Both the position numbers and the translations under genes were made by a program. This document shows positions 1-8,219 of a DNA stretch of 64,000 nt, piece by piece; within the stretch, counting starts at the first letter, position 1, and every line of letters begins with the position of its first letter. This DNA comes from Streptomyces europaeiscabiei (lineage in GTDB: Bacteria > Actinomycetota > Actinomycetes > Streptomycetales > Streptomycetaceae): positions 3,600,001 through 3,664,000 of the forward strand of contig NZ_CP107841.1 of the NCBI RefSeq assembly GCF_036346855.1. Reading direction: 5' to 3'. Below the pieces are notes generated by a model that did no database searches, was not told the DNA's origin, and saw only the letters and a program-made list of their open reading frames with translations.

Positions 1-243
1 GTCGCGGACCCCCGAGGAGACCGGGAGCTTCAGATGCCAGCCCGCGTCACTGCCTCCCGTGCGACGGCGCAGGGTGATGGAGGCGGCGGCGAGGCGTTCG
101 TCGGGGGTGTCGTAGTAGACGGCGTCCAGCTCCGCCACACCCTTGTCGATGACGGTCGCGACCCCGGCAACACCGGTGAGGTCCGGCAGGCCGCTCTCGT
201 CGGACTCGTACTTCCGCTCGATCTCGCGCTTGGTGTCCGCCAT
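1..243 (-). CDS. CYTH-domain protein, N-terminal part only
   Basis: The 81 visible codons begin ATG at 243 and run off the window edge. The N-terminus contains REIERKY, the ExExK-type signature of the CYTH triphosphate tunnel fold (CyaB/thiamine triphosphatase), followed by a YYDT..RLAAASITLRRR stretch typical of the first strands of that fold. CYTH enzymes hydrolyse or transfer inorganic triphosphate-containing substrates with a divalent metal. Streptomyces often carries CYTH fused to a C-terminal CHAD domain, but whether CHAD follows here lies outside the window. It is read in the same direction as sfr, 90 bases downstream of it, so it may be the last gene of that transcript. Confidence 0.8.
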   Translation of the reverse strand, partial: MADTKREIERKYESDESGLPDLTGVAGVATVIDKGVAELDAVYYDTPDERLAAASITLRRRTGGSDAGWHLKLPVSSGVRD

Positions 244-333
244 GAAATGAATCTAGTCCTACTTCGGGCAAAGGGGCAGACCACCGCGCCCCTCAGAGGA
301 GCGTGGAAGCCTGCCCCGGAGCAGCGCGGAGCC

Positions 334-1530
334 CTACGCCGACATCGGGCGTTCCACTCGAATGGACTGCAGCAGCCCCACCGCCACCCAGACCGCGAAC
401 ATCGACGACCCGCCGTACGACACGAACGGCAGTGGCAGTCCCGCCACCGGCATGATGCCGAGGGTCATTCCGATGTTCTCGAAGGCCTGGAACGCGAACC
501 AGGCGATGATGCCGCCGGCGACGATCGTGCCGTACAGCTCGGTGGTCTCGCGGGCGATCCGGCACGCCCGCCACAGGACGACCCCGAGCAGCAGGATGAT
601 CAGCCCCGCGCCCACGAACCCCAGCTCCTCCCCCGCCACCGTGAAGACGAAGTCGGTCTGCTGCTCGGGCACGAACTGTCCGGTGGTCTGCGAGCCCTTG
701 AACAGCCCGGTGCCGAGGAGTCCGCCGGAGCCGATGGCGATGCGGGCCTGGTTGGTGTTGTAGCCGACGCCGGCCGGGTCGAGCTCGGGGTTGGCGAAGG
801 CCGCGAAGCGGTTGATCTGGTACTCGTCGAGCACCCCGAGCTGCCAGACGGCGATCGCGCCCATCGCGCCCGTGCCGATGAGGCCGAGGACCCATCGGTT
901 GGACGCGCCGGAGGTGAGCAGGACGCCCAGCACGATGACCACCATGACCATGACCGAGCCGAGGTCGGGCATGAGCAGGACGATCAGTATCGGCACGGCA
1001 GCGAGGCCGAGGGCCTGGACGACCGTGCGGTGGTCGGGGTGGGGCTTGTCGCCCGCGTCCACCCGGGCCGCCAGCAGCATCGCCATGCCCAGGATGATCG
1101 TGATCTTCACGAACTCGGAGGGCTGGAGCGAGAAGCCGCCGCCGATGACGATCCACGCGTGGGCGCCGTTGATCGTCGCGCCCAGCGGGGTCAGCACCAG
1201 CAGGATCAGCAGGACCGAGATGCCGTACAGGATCGGTACGGCCGTGCGCAGGGTGCGGTGACCGAGCCAGACCGTGCCGATCATGAGAGCGAAGCCGATG
1301 CCGGTGTTGAGCAGGTGCCGGAAGAGGAAGTAGTACGGGTCGCCCTGGTTGAGCTCCGTGCGGTTGCGGGTCGCCGAATAGACGAGGGCTGCGCCGATCA
1401 GGGAGAGCGTGATGGCCGAGAACAGTATCGGCCAGTCGAGCCGACGGGCGAGCGAGTCACGGGCGAACAGCCGGGTCCAGCCGGAGCGCTCGGGCCCGTA
1501 CCCGGAGACGGAGAAGCTGTTGCCGGTCAT
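334..1530 (-). CDS. sfr: SEDS-family peptidoglycan polymerase (RodA/FtsW type)
   Basis: A 398-residue polytopic membrane protein of the SEDS family, which polymerises glycan strands from lipid II together with a class B penicillin-binding protein. Hydrophobic segments run along the length, with SEDS-typical stretches such as GGGFSLQPSEFVKI and a C-terminal GGTATPLPFVSYGGS-like loop (here PVAGLPLPFVSYGGSSM). The ATG at 1530 overlaps the stop of the upstream PBP2 gene as ATGA, so translation is coupled; an upstream in-frame start at 1599 would lie deep inside PBP2 and is less likely. In Streptomyces this gene closes the mre operon and is called sfr; it serves spore-wall and lateral-wall synthesis. 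Confidence 0.95.
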   Translation of the reverse strand: MTGNSFSVSGYGPERSGWTRLFARDSLARRLDWPILFSAITLSLIGAALVYSATRNRTELNQGDPYYFLFRHLLNTGIGFALMIGTVWLGHRTLRTAVPILYGISVLLILLVLTPLGATINGAHAWIVIGGGFSLQPSEFVKITIILGMAMLLAARVDAGDKPHPDHRTVVQALGLAAVPILIVLLMPDLGSVMVMVVIVLGVLLTSGASNRWVLGLIGTGAMGAIAVWQLGVLDEYQINRFAAFANPELDPAGVGYNTNQARIAIGSGGLLGTGLFKGSQTTGQFVPEQQTDFVFTVAGEELGFVGAGLIILLLGVVLWRACRIARETTELYGTIVAGGIIAWFAFQAFENIGMTLGIMPVAGLPLPFVSYGGSSMFAVWVAVGLLQSIRVERPMSA

Positions 1531-3851
1531 ACGGACGTCCTCCGCCCCTGGCCGCTCCCGCGGCGGTCTCTGCCACCGCCCGAACGCCGTCGGCCGCATT
1601 CCGTTCGTCGGCGTGCGGCACGGTTGCCGCTGCCGCCGCGCGTACTGACGATCGCCGCCGGGACGTCGAAGGACACCGGCTGGGCGCCCGGTCCGGCGGC
1701 GACGGTCTGCGTGCCGTCCTCCGCGGTCTCTTTCTTGGTCTTCTTCGGCGGGTAGGAGTCCAGCTTCGGACTGTCGATCGAGCCGTCGGACTCGATCTTC
1801 GGCAGGCCCTTCTGCGGGGTGGGCAGGAGCGCCTTCCTCTTGTCGATCTTGCCGTCCTCGGAGACGCCGTACAGCGCGTTGTACAGCTTGCGCACGGCGG
1901 GGGCCGAGGCACCGGAGCCCGTACCACCCTGGGAGATCGTCATGACGATCGAGTAGTCCTTGGTGTACGTGGCGAACCAGGAGGTCGTCTGCTTGCCGTA
2001 GACCTCGGCCGTACCCGTCTTGGCGTGCATCGGGATCTCGTCCTGCGGCCAGCCCTGGAAGCGCCAGGCGGCCGTACCACGGGTGGCGACTCCCTCAAGG
2101 GCTTCGTCTATCTCGTCGTGGGTCTTCTTCGTCATCGGCAGCTTGCCGTGCGACTTGGGTGCGATCTCCTGCACGTTCTTGCCGTCGGCGCTGATGACGG
2201 CCTTGCCGACGGTGGGGTCGTAGAGGGTGCCGCCATTGGAGATGGCCGCGTAGATGGTGGCCATCTGGATGGGGGTGACGAGGGTGTCGCCCTGGCCGAT
2301 GGAGTAGTTGACGGAGTCACCGGCGCGCATGCGGTTGCCTTCGAGGCAGTTCTCGTAGGCGATCTGCTCGGCGTACGTGCCGCCCTTCTTGCCGTACTTG
2401 CACCAGGCGTCCTTGTTGGCCTTCCAGTAGTCCAGCTTCCACTTGCGGTCCGGGATACGGCCGGTGACCTCGTTGGGCAGGTCGATGCCGGTCTCGTCGC
2501 CGAGGCCGAACTGGTGGGCGGTCTTGTAGAACCAGTCGTTGGCGCCCTTGTTGGGCTTGATGCCGCCGTCGCGCTTCCACTCCTCGTGGGCGAGGCGGTA
2601 AAAGACGGTGTCGCAGGAGACCTCCAGTGCCTTGCCGAGGCTGATCCCGCCGTGGCTCTGGGACTCGAAGTTCTTGAAGACCTGGCCGCCGATCGAGTAC
2701 GAACTGGAGCATTCGTAGGGGCCGTTGAAGGAGTAGCCGGCGTTCACCGCGGCGGCGGTCGGGACCACCTTGAAGATGGAGCCGGGGGCCGACTGGCCCT
2801 GGATCGCGCGGTTCAGCAGCGGATAGTTGGACTTCTTGCCGGTGAGCTTGGTGTAGTCCTTGGCGGAGATGCCGCCGACCCAGGCGTTCGGGTCGTAGTC
2901 CGGGTTGGAGGCCATGGCGACGACGCGGCCGGTCTTGGCCTCCATCACGACGACCGCGCCGGAGTCGGCCTTGTAGTTCGTCCCGGTGTTGCGGTCGTTC
3001 TGCTTGCGGGCTTCCTTCATCGCCTCGTTGAGTTCGTACTCGGCGATGCGCTGCACGCGGGCGTCGACGCTGGTGACCAGGTTGGCGCCGGGCTGGGCGG
3101 GGTCTGCCTCGGCCTCACCGATGACGCGGCCCAGGTTGTCGACCTCGTAGCGGGTGACGCCGGCCTTGCCGCGCAGCTCCTTGTCGTACTGGCGCTCCAG
3201 GCCGGAGCGGCCGACCTGGTCGGAGCGCAGATACGGCGAGTCGGTGTCCTGGGCCTTGGTGATCTCCTCGTCGGTGACCGGCGAGAGATAGCCGAGGACC
3301 TGCGAGGTCTTGGAGCCGCCGGGGCTGGCATACCGGCGGACTGCCTGGGGCTCGGCGGTGATGCCGGGGAAGTCCTCGGAGCGTTCGCGGATCTGCAGGG
3401 CCTGCTTGGCGGTGGCCTCGTCGGTGATGGGGATCGGCTGGTAGGGCGAGCCGTTCCAGCAGGGCTGGGGCGTCTCGGAGTCGCAGAGGCGGACCTTGTC
3501 CATGACGTCCTTGGACTTCATGTCCAGGACTCCGGCGAGCTTGGTGAGGACGGCTTTGCCGTCGTCGTCCATCTTCAGCAGGTCGGTGCGGGAGGCCGAG
3601 ACGACCAGCCGGGTCTCGTTGTCGGCGATCGGCACTCCGCGGGCGTCCAGGATCGAGCCGCGCACGGCGGGCTGCACGACCTGCTGGACGTGGTTGCCGG
3701 AGGCCTCCTTGGCGTAGGCGTCACCCTCGCGGATCTGGAGGTACCAGAGGCGGCCACCGAGGGTGCCGAGGAGGGAGAAGACGAGGATCTGGATGATGAT
3801 GAGCCGGATCTGGACCCGTGGGGTCCGCCCGGTCTCCGGGATGTTGGTCAC
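1527..3851 (-). CDS. mrdA: Class B penicillin-binding protein 2 (peptidoglycan transpeptidase)
   Basis: A 774-residue bitopic transpeptidase with a short cytoplasmic start, one membrane anchor near residues 15-35 (QIRLIIIQILVFSLLGTLGG), a dimerisation region, and the penicillin-binding domain. The three catalytic motifs are visible: SIFK near residue 357 holding the acylated serine, SVN near 513 and KTGT near 610. The start is GTG with GGGGGAGA just upstream. The C-terminal 50 residues are a basic, low-complexity tail (RRRTECGRRRSGGGRDRR) that is not part of the fold. It follows mreD and overlaps sfr, its likely SEDS partner. It is called pbp2 in the Streptomyces mre operon and acts at the outer face of the membrane in cell and spore wall assembly. 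Confidence 0.95.
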   Translation of the reverse strand: MTNIPETGRTPRVQIRLIIIQILVFSLLGTLGGRLWYLQIREGDAYAKEASGNHVQQVVQPAVRGSILDARGVPIADNETRLVVSASRTDLLKMDDDGKAVLTKLAGVLDMKSKDVMDKVRLCDSETPQPCWNGSPYQPIPITDEATAKQALQIRERSEDFPGITAEPQAVRRYASPGGSKTSQVLGYLSPVTDEEITKAQDTDSPYLRSDQVGRSGLERQYDKELRGKAGVTRYEVDNLGRVIGEAEADPAQPGANLVTSVDARVQRIAEYELNEAMKEARKQNDRNTGTNYKADSGAVVVMEAKTGRVVAMASNPDYDPNAWVGGISAKDYTKLTGKKSNYPLLNRAIQGQSAPGSIFKVVPTAAAVNAGYSFNGPYECSSSYSIGGQVFKNFESQSHGGISLGKALEVSCDTVFYRLAHEEWKRDGGIKPNKGANDWFYKTAHQFGLGDETGIDLPNEVTGRIPDRKWKLDYWKANKDAWCKYGKKGGTYAEQIAYENCLEGNRMRAGDSVNYSIGQGDTLVTPIQMATIYAAISNGGTLYDPTVGKAVISADGKNVQEIAPKSHGKLPMTKKTHDEIDEALEGVATRGTAAWRFQGWPQDEIPMHAKTGTAEVYGKQTTSWFATYTKDYSIVMTISQGGTGSGASAPAVRKLYNALYGVSEDGKIDKRKALLPTPQKGLPKIESDGSIDSPKLDSYPPKKTKKETAEDGTQTVAAGPGAQPVSFDVPAAIVSTRGGSGNRAARRRTECGRRRSGGGRDRRGSGQGRRTSV

Positions 3852-3867
3852 TGCCTGTCTCCCCCTC

Positions 3868-4062
3868 TCAGTGCGTGAACGGGTGGTGCGTGAACGGGCG
3901 CTGCTCGTGCGGATGATGCGCCTTCGGATGATGCGCCTTCGGATGATGCGCCTTCGGGTGATGCGCGTTCGGGTGATGCGCGTGGTGCTGGTACATGGAG
4001 TACACCGCTCGGCCGTGATCGGTTCCCCCCTCCGACCCGCACGGCCTCTGACGTGCCGTCAC
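3868..4062 (-). CDS. Possible tiny His/Pro-rich protein between mreD and pbp2
   Basis: A 64-codon frame starting GTG at 4062, overlapping the mreD stop as GTGA and ending 17 bases before the pbp2 start, so it fills the whole gap between two operon genes. Residues 24-51 are made of HHP-containing repeats (HHPNA, then three HHPKA) and the tail is THHPFTH. About 13 histidines plus prolines suggest metal binding if it is made. It has no recognisable domain. The repeats are encoded by a 15-bp tandem array whose period is a multiple of three, which fits selection on a reading frame but also fits simple slippage. I do not know this protein from the well-studied mre operons; it may be strain-specific or not expressed. 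Confidence 0.4.
   Translation of the reverse strand: MTARQRPCGSEGGTDHGRAVYSMYQHHAHHPNAHHPKAHHPKAHHPKAHHPHEQRPFTHHPFTH
3911..3985. repeat. 15-bp tandem repeat, five units
   Basis: Five consecutive 15-bp units. The first three are identical (GGATGATGCGCCTTC on the plus strand) and the last two are variants starting GGGTGATGCGCG. They encode the HHPKA/HHPNA repeats of the small frame on the minus strand. The array lies between mreD and pbp2. Confidence 0.9.
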
Positions 4063-4730
4063 AGCCGCTTGACCCCCTTGATGCGTCCCGCCTTGGCCAT
4101 CCGTGATCGCGCGGCCTTGATGCGGAATCCGCCGCGCTGGTTGCCGATGCGCAGGCCGGTGCCGGAGGAGAGCCAGCCGGAGGAGACGTCGGATGCCTTG
4201 GCGGCGCTGTTGGTCTCGGCAAGCGGGTTGTTCTCGGCGCGCCGGGCGAGCGCCATGACGCCGGGGACGACGAAGGGCGCGAGCAGCAGGTCGTAGAGCG
4301 CGGCGGTGAACAGCAGGCTGGACAGTCCGACATGGCGGGCCGCGTCGTCACCGACGAGGGCGCCGACCCCGGCGTAGAGGAGCGTCGCGCCGAGCGCGGC
4401 GACGACGACCACGGCCATCGGCCCGGTCGCCGACTTGAGCCGCCCGGTCTCGGGCTTGGCGAGCCCCGCGAGGTAGCCGATGACGCAGAGGACCAGGGCG
4501 TACCGTCCTGCCGCGTGGTCGGCGGGTGGCGCGAGGTCGGACAGCAGCCCGGCGCCGAAGCCGACGAGGGCGCCGCCGACATGGCCGTAGACCAGGGCGA
4601 GGCCCAGCACGGTGAGGAGCACCAGGTCCGGTACGGCGCCCGGAAGATGGAGTCTGGAGAGGACGCTCACCTGGATCACCAGGGCGACGATCACCAGGGT
4701 GGTGGAGAGCAGCATCCGGTTGAAGCGCAT
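4059..4730 (-). CDS. mreD: Rod shape-determining membrane protein MreD
   Basis: A 223-residue protein beginning MRFNRMLLSTTLVIVALVIQVSVL, with five or six hydrophobic segments in the first 160 residues, as in MreD. It links MreB filaments and MreC to the wall-synthesis enzymes in the membrane. The C-terminal 60 residues are longer than in rods such as E. coli and are basic and Ser-rich, ending RSRMAKAGRIKGVKRL; this cytoplasmic tail is seen in actinobacterial versions. It lies 28 bases after mreC with AGGAG upstream of the ATG, and its stop overlaps the next small frame. Confidence 0.92.
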   Translation of the reverse strand: MRFNRMLLSTTLVIVALVIQVSVLSRLHLPGAVPDLVLLTVLGLALVYGHVGGALVGFGAGLLSDLAPPADHAAGRYALVLCVIGYLAGLAKPETGRLKSATGPMAVVVVAALGATLLYAGVGALVGDDAARHVGLSSLLFTAALYDLLLAPFVVPGVMALARRAENNPLAETNSAAKASDVSSGWLSSGTGLRIGNQRGGFRIKAARSRMAKAGRIKGVKRL

Positions 4731-4758
4731 GAAGGGGTCAGCTCCTACTGTCCTACGT

Positions 4759-5736
4759 CTACTGCTCTTGCGGCTGTCCGTCGGTGCCGTCGCCGGGTTC
4801 GTCCGCGCCCGGGGTGACCGTCACCGTCACGGTCGGCGTGGGTGTGGCCTTCGGCTTGTTCGGCAGGACGGTGTCGCGCGGGTCCTTGCGGGGCGGCTGG
4901 ACGACGACGCCGACGATGTCGAGCTGGGTGAAGGCCACGAACGGCTTGACGTAGATCGTGCGGGTGAGGTCGCCGCCGGAGGGGTCGACGCGGGAGACGA
5001 GGCCGACCGGGACGCCGGGTACGAACGGCTTGTCGGCCTGCGAGCCGAAGGTGACGAGGCGGTCGCCCGCCTTCACCTTGGCCTTGCCGTTGAGGAGTTC
5101 GACGCGCAGCGGCCGGTCACCCTGACCGGAGGCGAAGCCGAGTTCGTCGGTGGCCTCCATGCGGGTACCGACGGTGAAGTCGGGGTCGTTGGCGAGGAGC
5201 ACGGTCGCGGTGCTCGGTCCGACGGTGGTGACGCGGCCGACGAGTCCGTTGCCGTTGAGGACGGTCATGTCGCGGGTGATGCCGTCGTTGCTGCCGATGT
5301 CGATGGTGACGGTCCAGGAGAAGCCCTGGGCCGCTCCTATGGCGATGACCTCGGCGCCCTTGATGCCGTACTGGCCGTTCGCGGCGGTCTTCAGCATCTT
5401 GTCGAGCTGTTCGGTCCTGCTGCGGTTGCGGTCGTCGCTGCCGAGGGACGCCTTCAGTTCGGCGTTCTCCTTCTCCAGCGCGGCGAGGCGGTCGTGGCGG
5501 GAGCCGGAGTCGCGGACGGCGCTTATGGCGTTGCCGATCGGGTCGACGGCGGTCGACACCCCGTCCTCGATCGGGCCGAAGACGGTGGCGGCTCCACGTC
5601 GGGCACCGTCGACCGGTGAGTCCTCCCCGCCGCGGATGTCGACCGTGATCAGCGCGAACGCGACGGCGATCAGCAGCACCAGGAGCAGCCGGCTCTCTCG
5701 TGTGTCCCTCACGTGCGGCGGCCGTGCCTTCCTCAT
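4759..5736 (-). CDS. mreC: Rod shape-determining protein MreC
   Basis: A 325-residue bitopic protein. A short basic N-terminus precedes one membrane segment (LLLVLLIAVAFALITVDI, residues 17-34), then a coiled coil (LAALEKENAELKASL, about 83-97) and the extracytoplasmic beta-domain of MreC with GLVGRV and LVTFGS-type strands. The C-terminus adds a Pro/Thr-rich tail (TPTPTVTVTVTPG). MreC is the periplasmic scaffold that touches PBP2. The ATG at 5736 has only a weak ribosome site; a GTG eight codons later (MRDTRES..) is a credible alternative. It is second in the operon, 150 bases after mreB. Confidence 0.93.
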   Translation of the reverse strand: MRKARPPHVRDTRESRLLLVLLIAVAFALITVDIRGGEDSPVDGARRGAATVFGPIEDGVSTAVDPIGNAISAVRDSGSRHDRLAALEKENAELKASLGSDDRNRSRTEQLDKMLKTAANGQYGIKGAEVIAIGAAQGFSWTVTIDIGSNDGITRDMTVLNGNGLVGRVTTVGPSTATVLLANDPDFTVGTRMEATDELGFASGQGDRPLRVELLNGKAKVKAGDRLVTFGSQADKPFVPGVPVGLVSRVDPSGGDLTRTIYVKPFVAFTQLDIVGVVVQPPRKDPRDTVLPNKPKATPTPTVTVTVTPGADEPGDGTDGQPQEQ

Positions 5737-5886
5737 AGGAATTCGACAGGAATGGGGGAATTCGGGTAGCCCCTGGGAATCCCGAGACGGGAACGACAGG
5801 GGCGCTTTGTGGGAGCTTATGCCTCGATATCAACGATCCGCCGCACGAGAGGAGAACGTCCCGTACGGCGGAATCGAAGTGTTACT

Positions 5887-6918
5887 TCATCTGCGGGGCT
5901 GGGCGTCGAGCACCTGCTGCAACGCCTCGAACTCCTCGACACACTTGCCGGAGCCGAGCGCCACGCTGTCCAGCGGGTCCTCGGCGATATGGATCGGCAT
6001 TCCGGTCTCACGGCGGAGCCGCTCGTCGAGACCGCGGAGCAGGGCGCCGCCGCCGGTCAGGACGATGCCGCGGTCCATGATGTCGCCGGAGAGTTCCGGC
6101 GGGCACTTGTCGAGGGTCGTCTTGACGGCATCGACGATGGCGTTGACGGGTTCCTCGATCGCCTTCCGCACTTCCGCGGCGGAGATGACGACGGTCTTGG
6201 GCAGCCCGGACACCAGGTCCCGGCCGCGGATTTCGGTGTGCTCGTCAGCGTCGAGGTCGTACGCCGAACCGATCGTGATCTTGATCTGTTCGGCCGTCCG
6301 CTCACCGAGAAGGAGCGAGTACTCCTTCTTGATGTGCTGGATGATCGCGTTGTCCAACTCGTCGCCCGCGACGCGGATGGACTGGGCGGTGACGATGCCG
6401 CCGAGGGAGATGACCGCGACCTCCGTGGTGCCGCCGCCGATGTCCACCACCATGTTGCCCGTGGCCTCGTGGACCGGCAGGCCGGAGCCGATGGCCGCGG
6501 CCATGGGCTCCTCGATGATGTGCACCTGGCGGGCGCCGGCCTGGGAGGACGCCTCGATGACGGCGCGACGCTCGACACCGGTGATGCCGGACGGCACGCA
6601 GACGACGACCCGAGGACGGGCGAGATACCGCCGCTTGTGGATCTTCAGGATGAAGTAGCGGAGCATCCGCTCGGTGATCTCGAAGTCGGCGATGACACCG
6701 TCCTTCAGCGGACGTACGGCAACGATGTTGCCCGGGGTCCGCCCGATCATCTTCTTCGCCTCCGCGCCGACCGCGAGAATTCCACCGGTGTTGGTGTTGA
6801 TCGCGACGACGGACGGCTCGTTCAGTACGATCCCACGACCCCTGACGTACACCAGCGTGTTGGCGGTCCCGAGGTCGACAGCCATGTCACGGCCGATGAA
6901 CGACATTGAGTTCCCCAT
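5887..6918 (-). CDS. mreB: Actin-like cytoskeletal protein MreB
   Basis: A 343-residue bacterial actin. Phosphate-1 ([15 protein letters not shown]), the conserved NEPSVVAI strand, phosphate-2 ([18 protein letters not shown]) and the adenosine motif ([15 protein letters not shown]) are all present. It polymerises on ATP at the membrane; in Streptomyces it is needed mainly for spore-wall thickness and integrity. Two close starts are possible: ATG 6918 (MGNSMSF) and ATG 6906 (MSFIGRD), the latter preceded by GGGGAAC at good spacing. Extension further upstream is unlikely because the sequence there is low-quality coding. It is the first gene of mreBCD-pbp2-sfr. Confidence 0.97.
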   Translation of the reverse strand: MGNSMSFIGRDMAVDLGTANTLVYVRGRGIVLNEPSVVAINTNTGGILAVGAEAKKMIGRTPGNIVAVRPLKDGVIADFEITERMLRYFILKIHKRRYLARPRVVVCVPSGITGVERRAVIEASSQAGARQVHIIEEPMAAAIGSGLPVHEATGNMVVDIGGGTTEVAVISLGGIVTAQSIRVAGDELDNAIIQHIKKEYSLLLGERTAEQIKITIGSAYDLDADEHTEIRGRDLVSGLPKTVVISAAEVRKAIEEPVNAIVDAVKTTLDKCPPELSGDIMDRGIVLTGGGALLRGLDERLRRETGMPIHIAEDPLDSVALGSGKCVEEFEALQQVLDAQPRR

Positions 6919-7304
6919 CAGGATTCGTCTGGCCTTCCCAAGCGGAGCGCTGACGGCTTTTGAGAGCCTTTCAGGGCTTTTCGGGTCGGCGAAGTGGGTG
7001 CTGTGACGTGAAGGCTTACATCGTAGTCTCGCCCGCACGAACACTGCGCGAGGGTCTTCGCCATTGTGGGCATGCGATGCGCCGCCTCGCCTCTGCAGAC
7101 GGTCCATCGGGGGTGCACGTTCCCTCGATCGCCGCGCATATGCCGTTGTACGGCCGGATTTTCGGCGGGTTGGCTGGTCAGCCGGGGGTAGGCCGTGTGG
7201 GTGGTGGCCGTGTGTTGCCAGAAGGCCGTGTGTTGCCAGAAGAGTAAGGGTGGCGGGGGCAGGACCGATCACCGGCCCCCGCCGTGGCGAAAGCGCTGAC
7301 GCCG
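6919..7304. promoter_or_regulatory. mreB upstream region with an 18-bp direct repeat
   Basis: This 386-base stretch separates ndk from mreB, both read on the minus strand, so it should hold the mre promoter(s). I see no consensus promoter that I can place with confidence. An 18-bp unit (GGCCGTGTGTTGCCAGAA) is repeated in tandem at 7206-7223 and 7224-7241, near the ndk end. Nothing else stands out. Confidence 0.5.
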
Positions 7305-7718
7305 CTACGCGCGCCCGGGGAAGAAGATCTTCACCTCGCGCTCGGCGGACTCCTCGGAGTCCGACGCGTGGATCAGGTTCTCCCGCACGATCACGCCGTA
7401 GTCACCACGGATGGAACCCGGCTGCGCGGCGATCGGGTCGGTCGGGCCGGCCAGCGCCCGCACTCCCTCGATGACGCGCTCGCCCTCGACGATCAGCGCG
7501 ACGACCGGCCCGGAGGCCATGAACTCGACGAGCGGCTCGTAGAACGGCTTGCCCTTGTGCTCGCCGTAGTGCTGCTCCAGCGTGTCCTGGTCCAGGTTCC
7601 GCAGCTCCAGCGCGGTGATCTGCCAGCCGGCCTTCCGCTCGATACGGCTGATGATCTCGCCGGTCAGGCCACGCCGGACGGCGTCGGGCTTGAGCAGGAC
7701 GAGGGTGCGCTGGCTCAC
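7305..7718 (-). CDS. ndk: Nucleoside diphosphate kinase
   Basis: A 137-residue cytosolic enzyme that moves the gamma-phosphate of ATP to other nucleoside diphosphates through a phosphohistidine. [18 protein letters not shown] is the standard N-terminus, and the active-site motif [15 protein letters not shown] carries the catalytic His. The length is typical for the family. It is preceded by a 12-bp terminator stem at 7798-7823, so it is probably its own transcription unit, separate from folC and the DUF4233 gene. Confidence 0.97.
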   Translation of the reverse strand: MSQRTLVLLKPDAVRRGLTGEIISRIERKAGWQITALELRNLDQDTLEQHYGEHKGKPFYEPLVEFMASGPVVALIVEGERVIEGVRALAGPTDPIAAQPGSIRGDYGVIVRENLIHASDSEESAEREVKIFFPGRA

Positions 7719-7797
7719 AGTGGTGACTCCTTCATCACAAGGGTGCGGAGCTCAGAGGCTACAGGGCGCGCCCGACCGGGTGTTACGCAGCGTCAGC

Positions 7798-7823
7798 GTG
7801 GCCGGGTCCGAGGACCCGGCCAC
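7798..7823 (-). terminator. Intrinsic terminator after the folC-DUF4233 pair
   Basis: A perfect 12-bp inverted repeat (GTGGCCGGGTCC / GGACCCGGCCAC) with a two-base spacer, 28 bases past the stop of the DUF4233 gene and ahead of ndk. There is no strong T-run, as is common in Streptomyces. Confidence 0.75.
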
Positions 7824-7850
7824 CCTTGAACCAGGACCTCGCCCCCTGCT

Positions 7851-8210
7851 TCAGGAGGCTCCGGCGCCGGCCTCGGCGGAGGCCTGTGCCGCGAACCGGG
7901 CCTTCGCCTCGTCGATCTTCCGCCCGAAGTGGACCGAGGCCCACCACAGGGCGGCGAAGACCGCGCCCATGAAGAACATGGTCGGGACGAAGAAGCCGGA
8001 GAGGATCAGCGCGATCTGGAGGGCCCAGCCGAGTTGGATGCCGCCGGGCCGGGTGACGACGCCGCACAGCACGACGCACAGGAACATGGCGATGCCGCTG
8101 ACGGTCCAGACCGTCGACATGGTCAGATCGGGGTCCTTCATGGCGACCAGCCCGGCCAGGCCGATCACGAAGAACTCGCCGATCAGGGTCGAAGAACAGA
8201 GGGTACGCAT
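7851..8210 (-). CDS. DUF4233 membrane protein
   Basis: A 119-residue protein with three or four hydrophobic helices (for example LIGEFFVIGLAGLVAM, IAMFLCVVLCGVV, LQIALILSGFFVPTMFFMGAVFAALWW) and a charged Ala-rich C-terminus. It corresponds to the DUF4233 family, found in actinobacteria directly after folC. Its ATG is nine bases after the folC stop, so the two are co-transcribed. Its function is unknown; the constant link to folC suggests a role in folate biology or simply a conserved operon. Confidence 0.85.
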   Translation of the reverse strand: MRTLCSSTLIGEFFVIGLAGLVAMKDPDLTMSTVWTVSGIAMFLCVVLCGVVTRPGGIQLGWALQIALILSGFFVPTMFFMGAVFAALWWASVHFGRKIDEAKARFAAQASAEAGAGAS

Positions 8211-8219
8211 GTGTGGAAC

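Noticed and set aside
3848..4582. Long Ser/Arg/Pro-rich minus-strand frame overlapping mreD
   Set aside because: It is out of frame with mreD, which has a clear membrane-protein sequence; the composition is that of a shifted frame.
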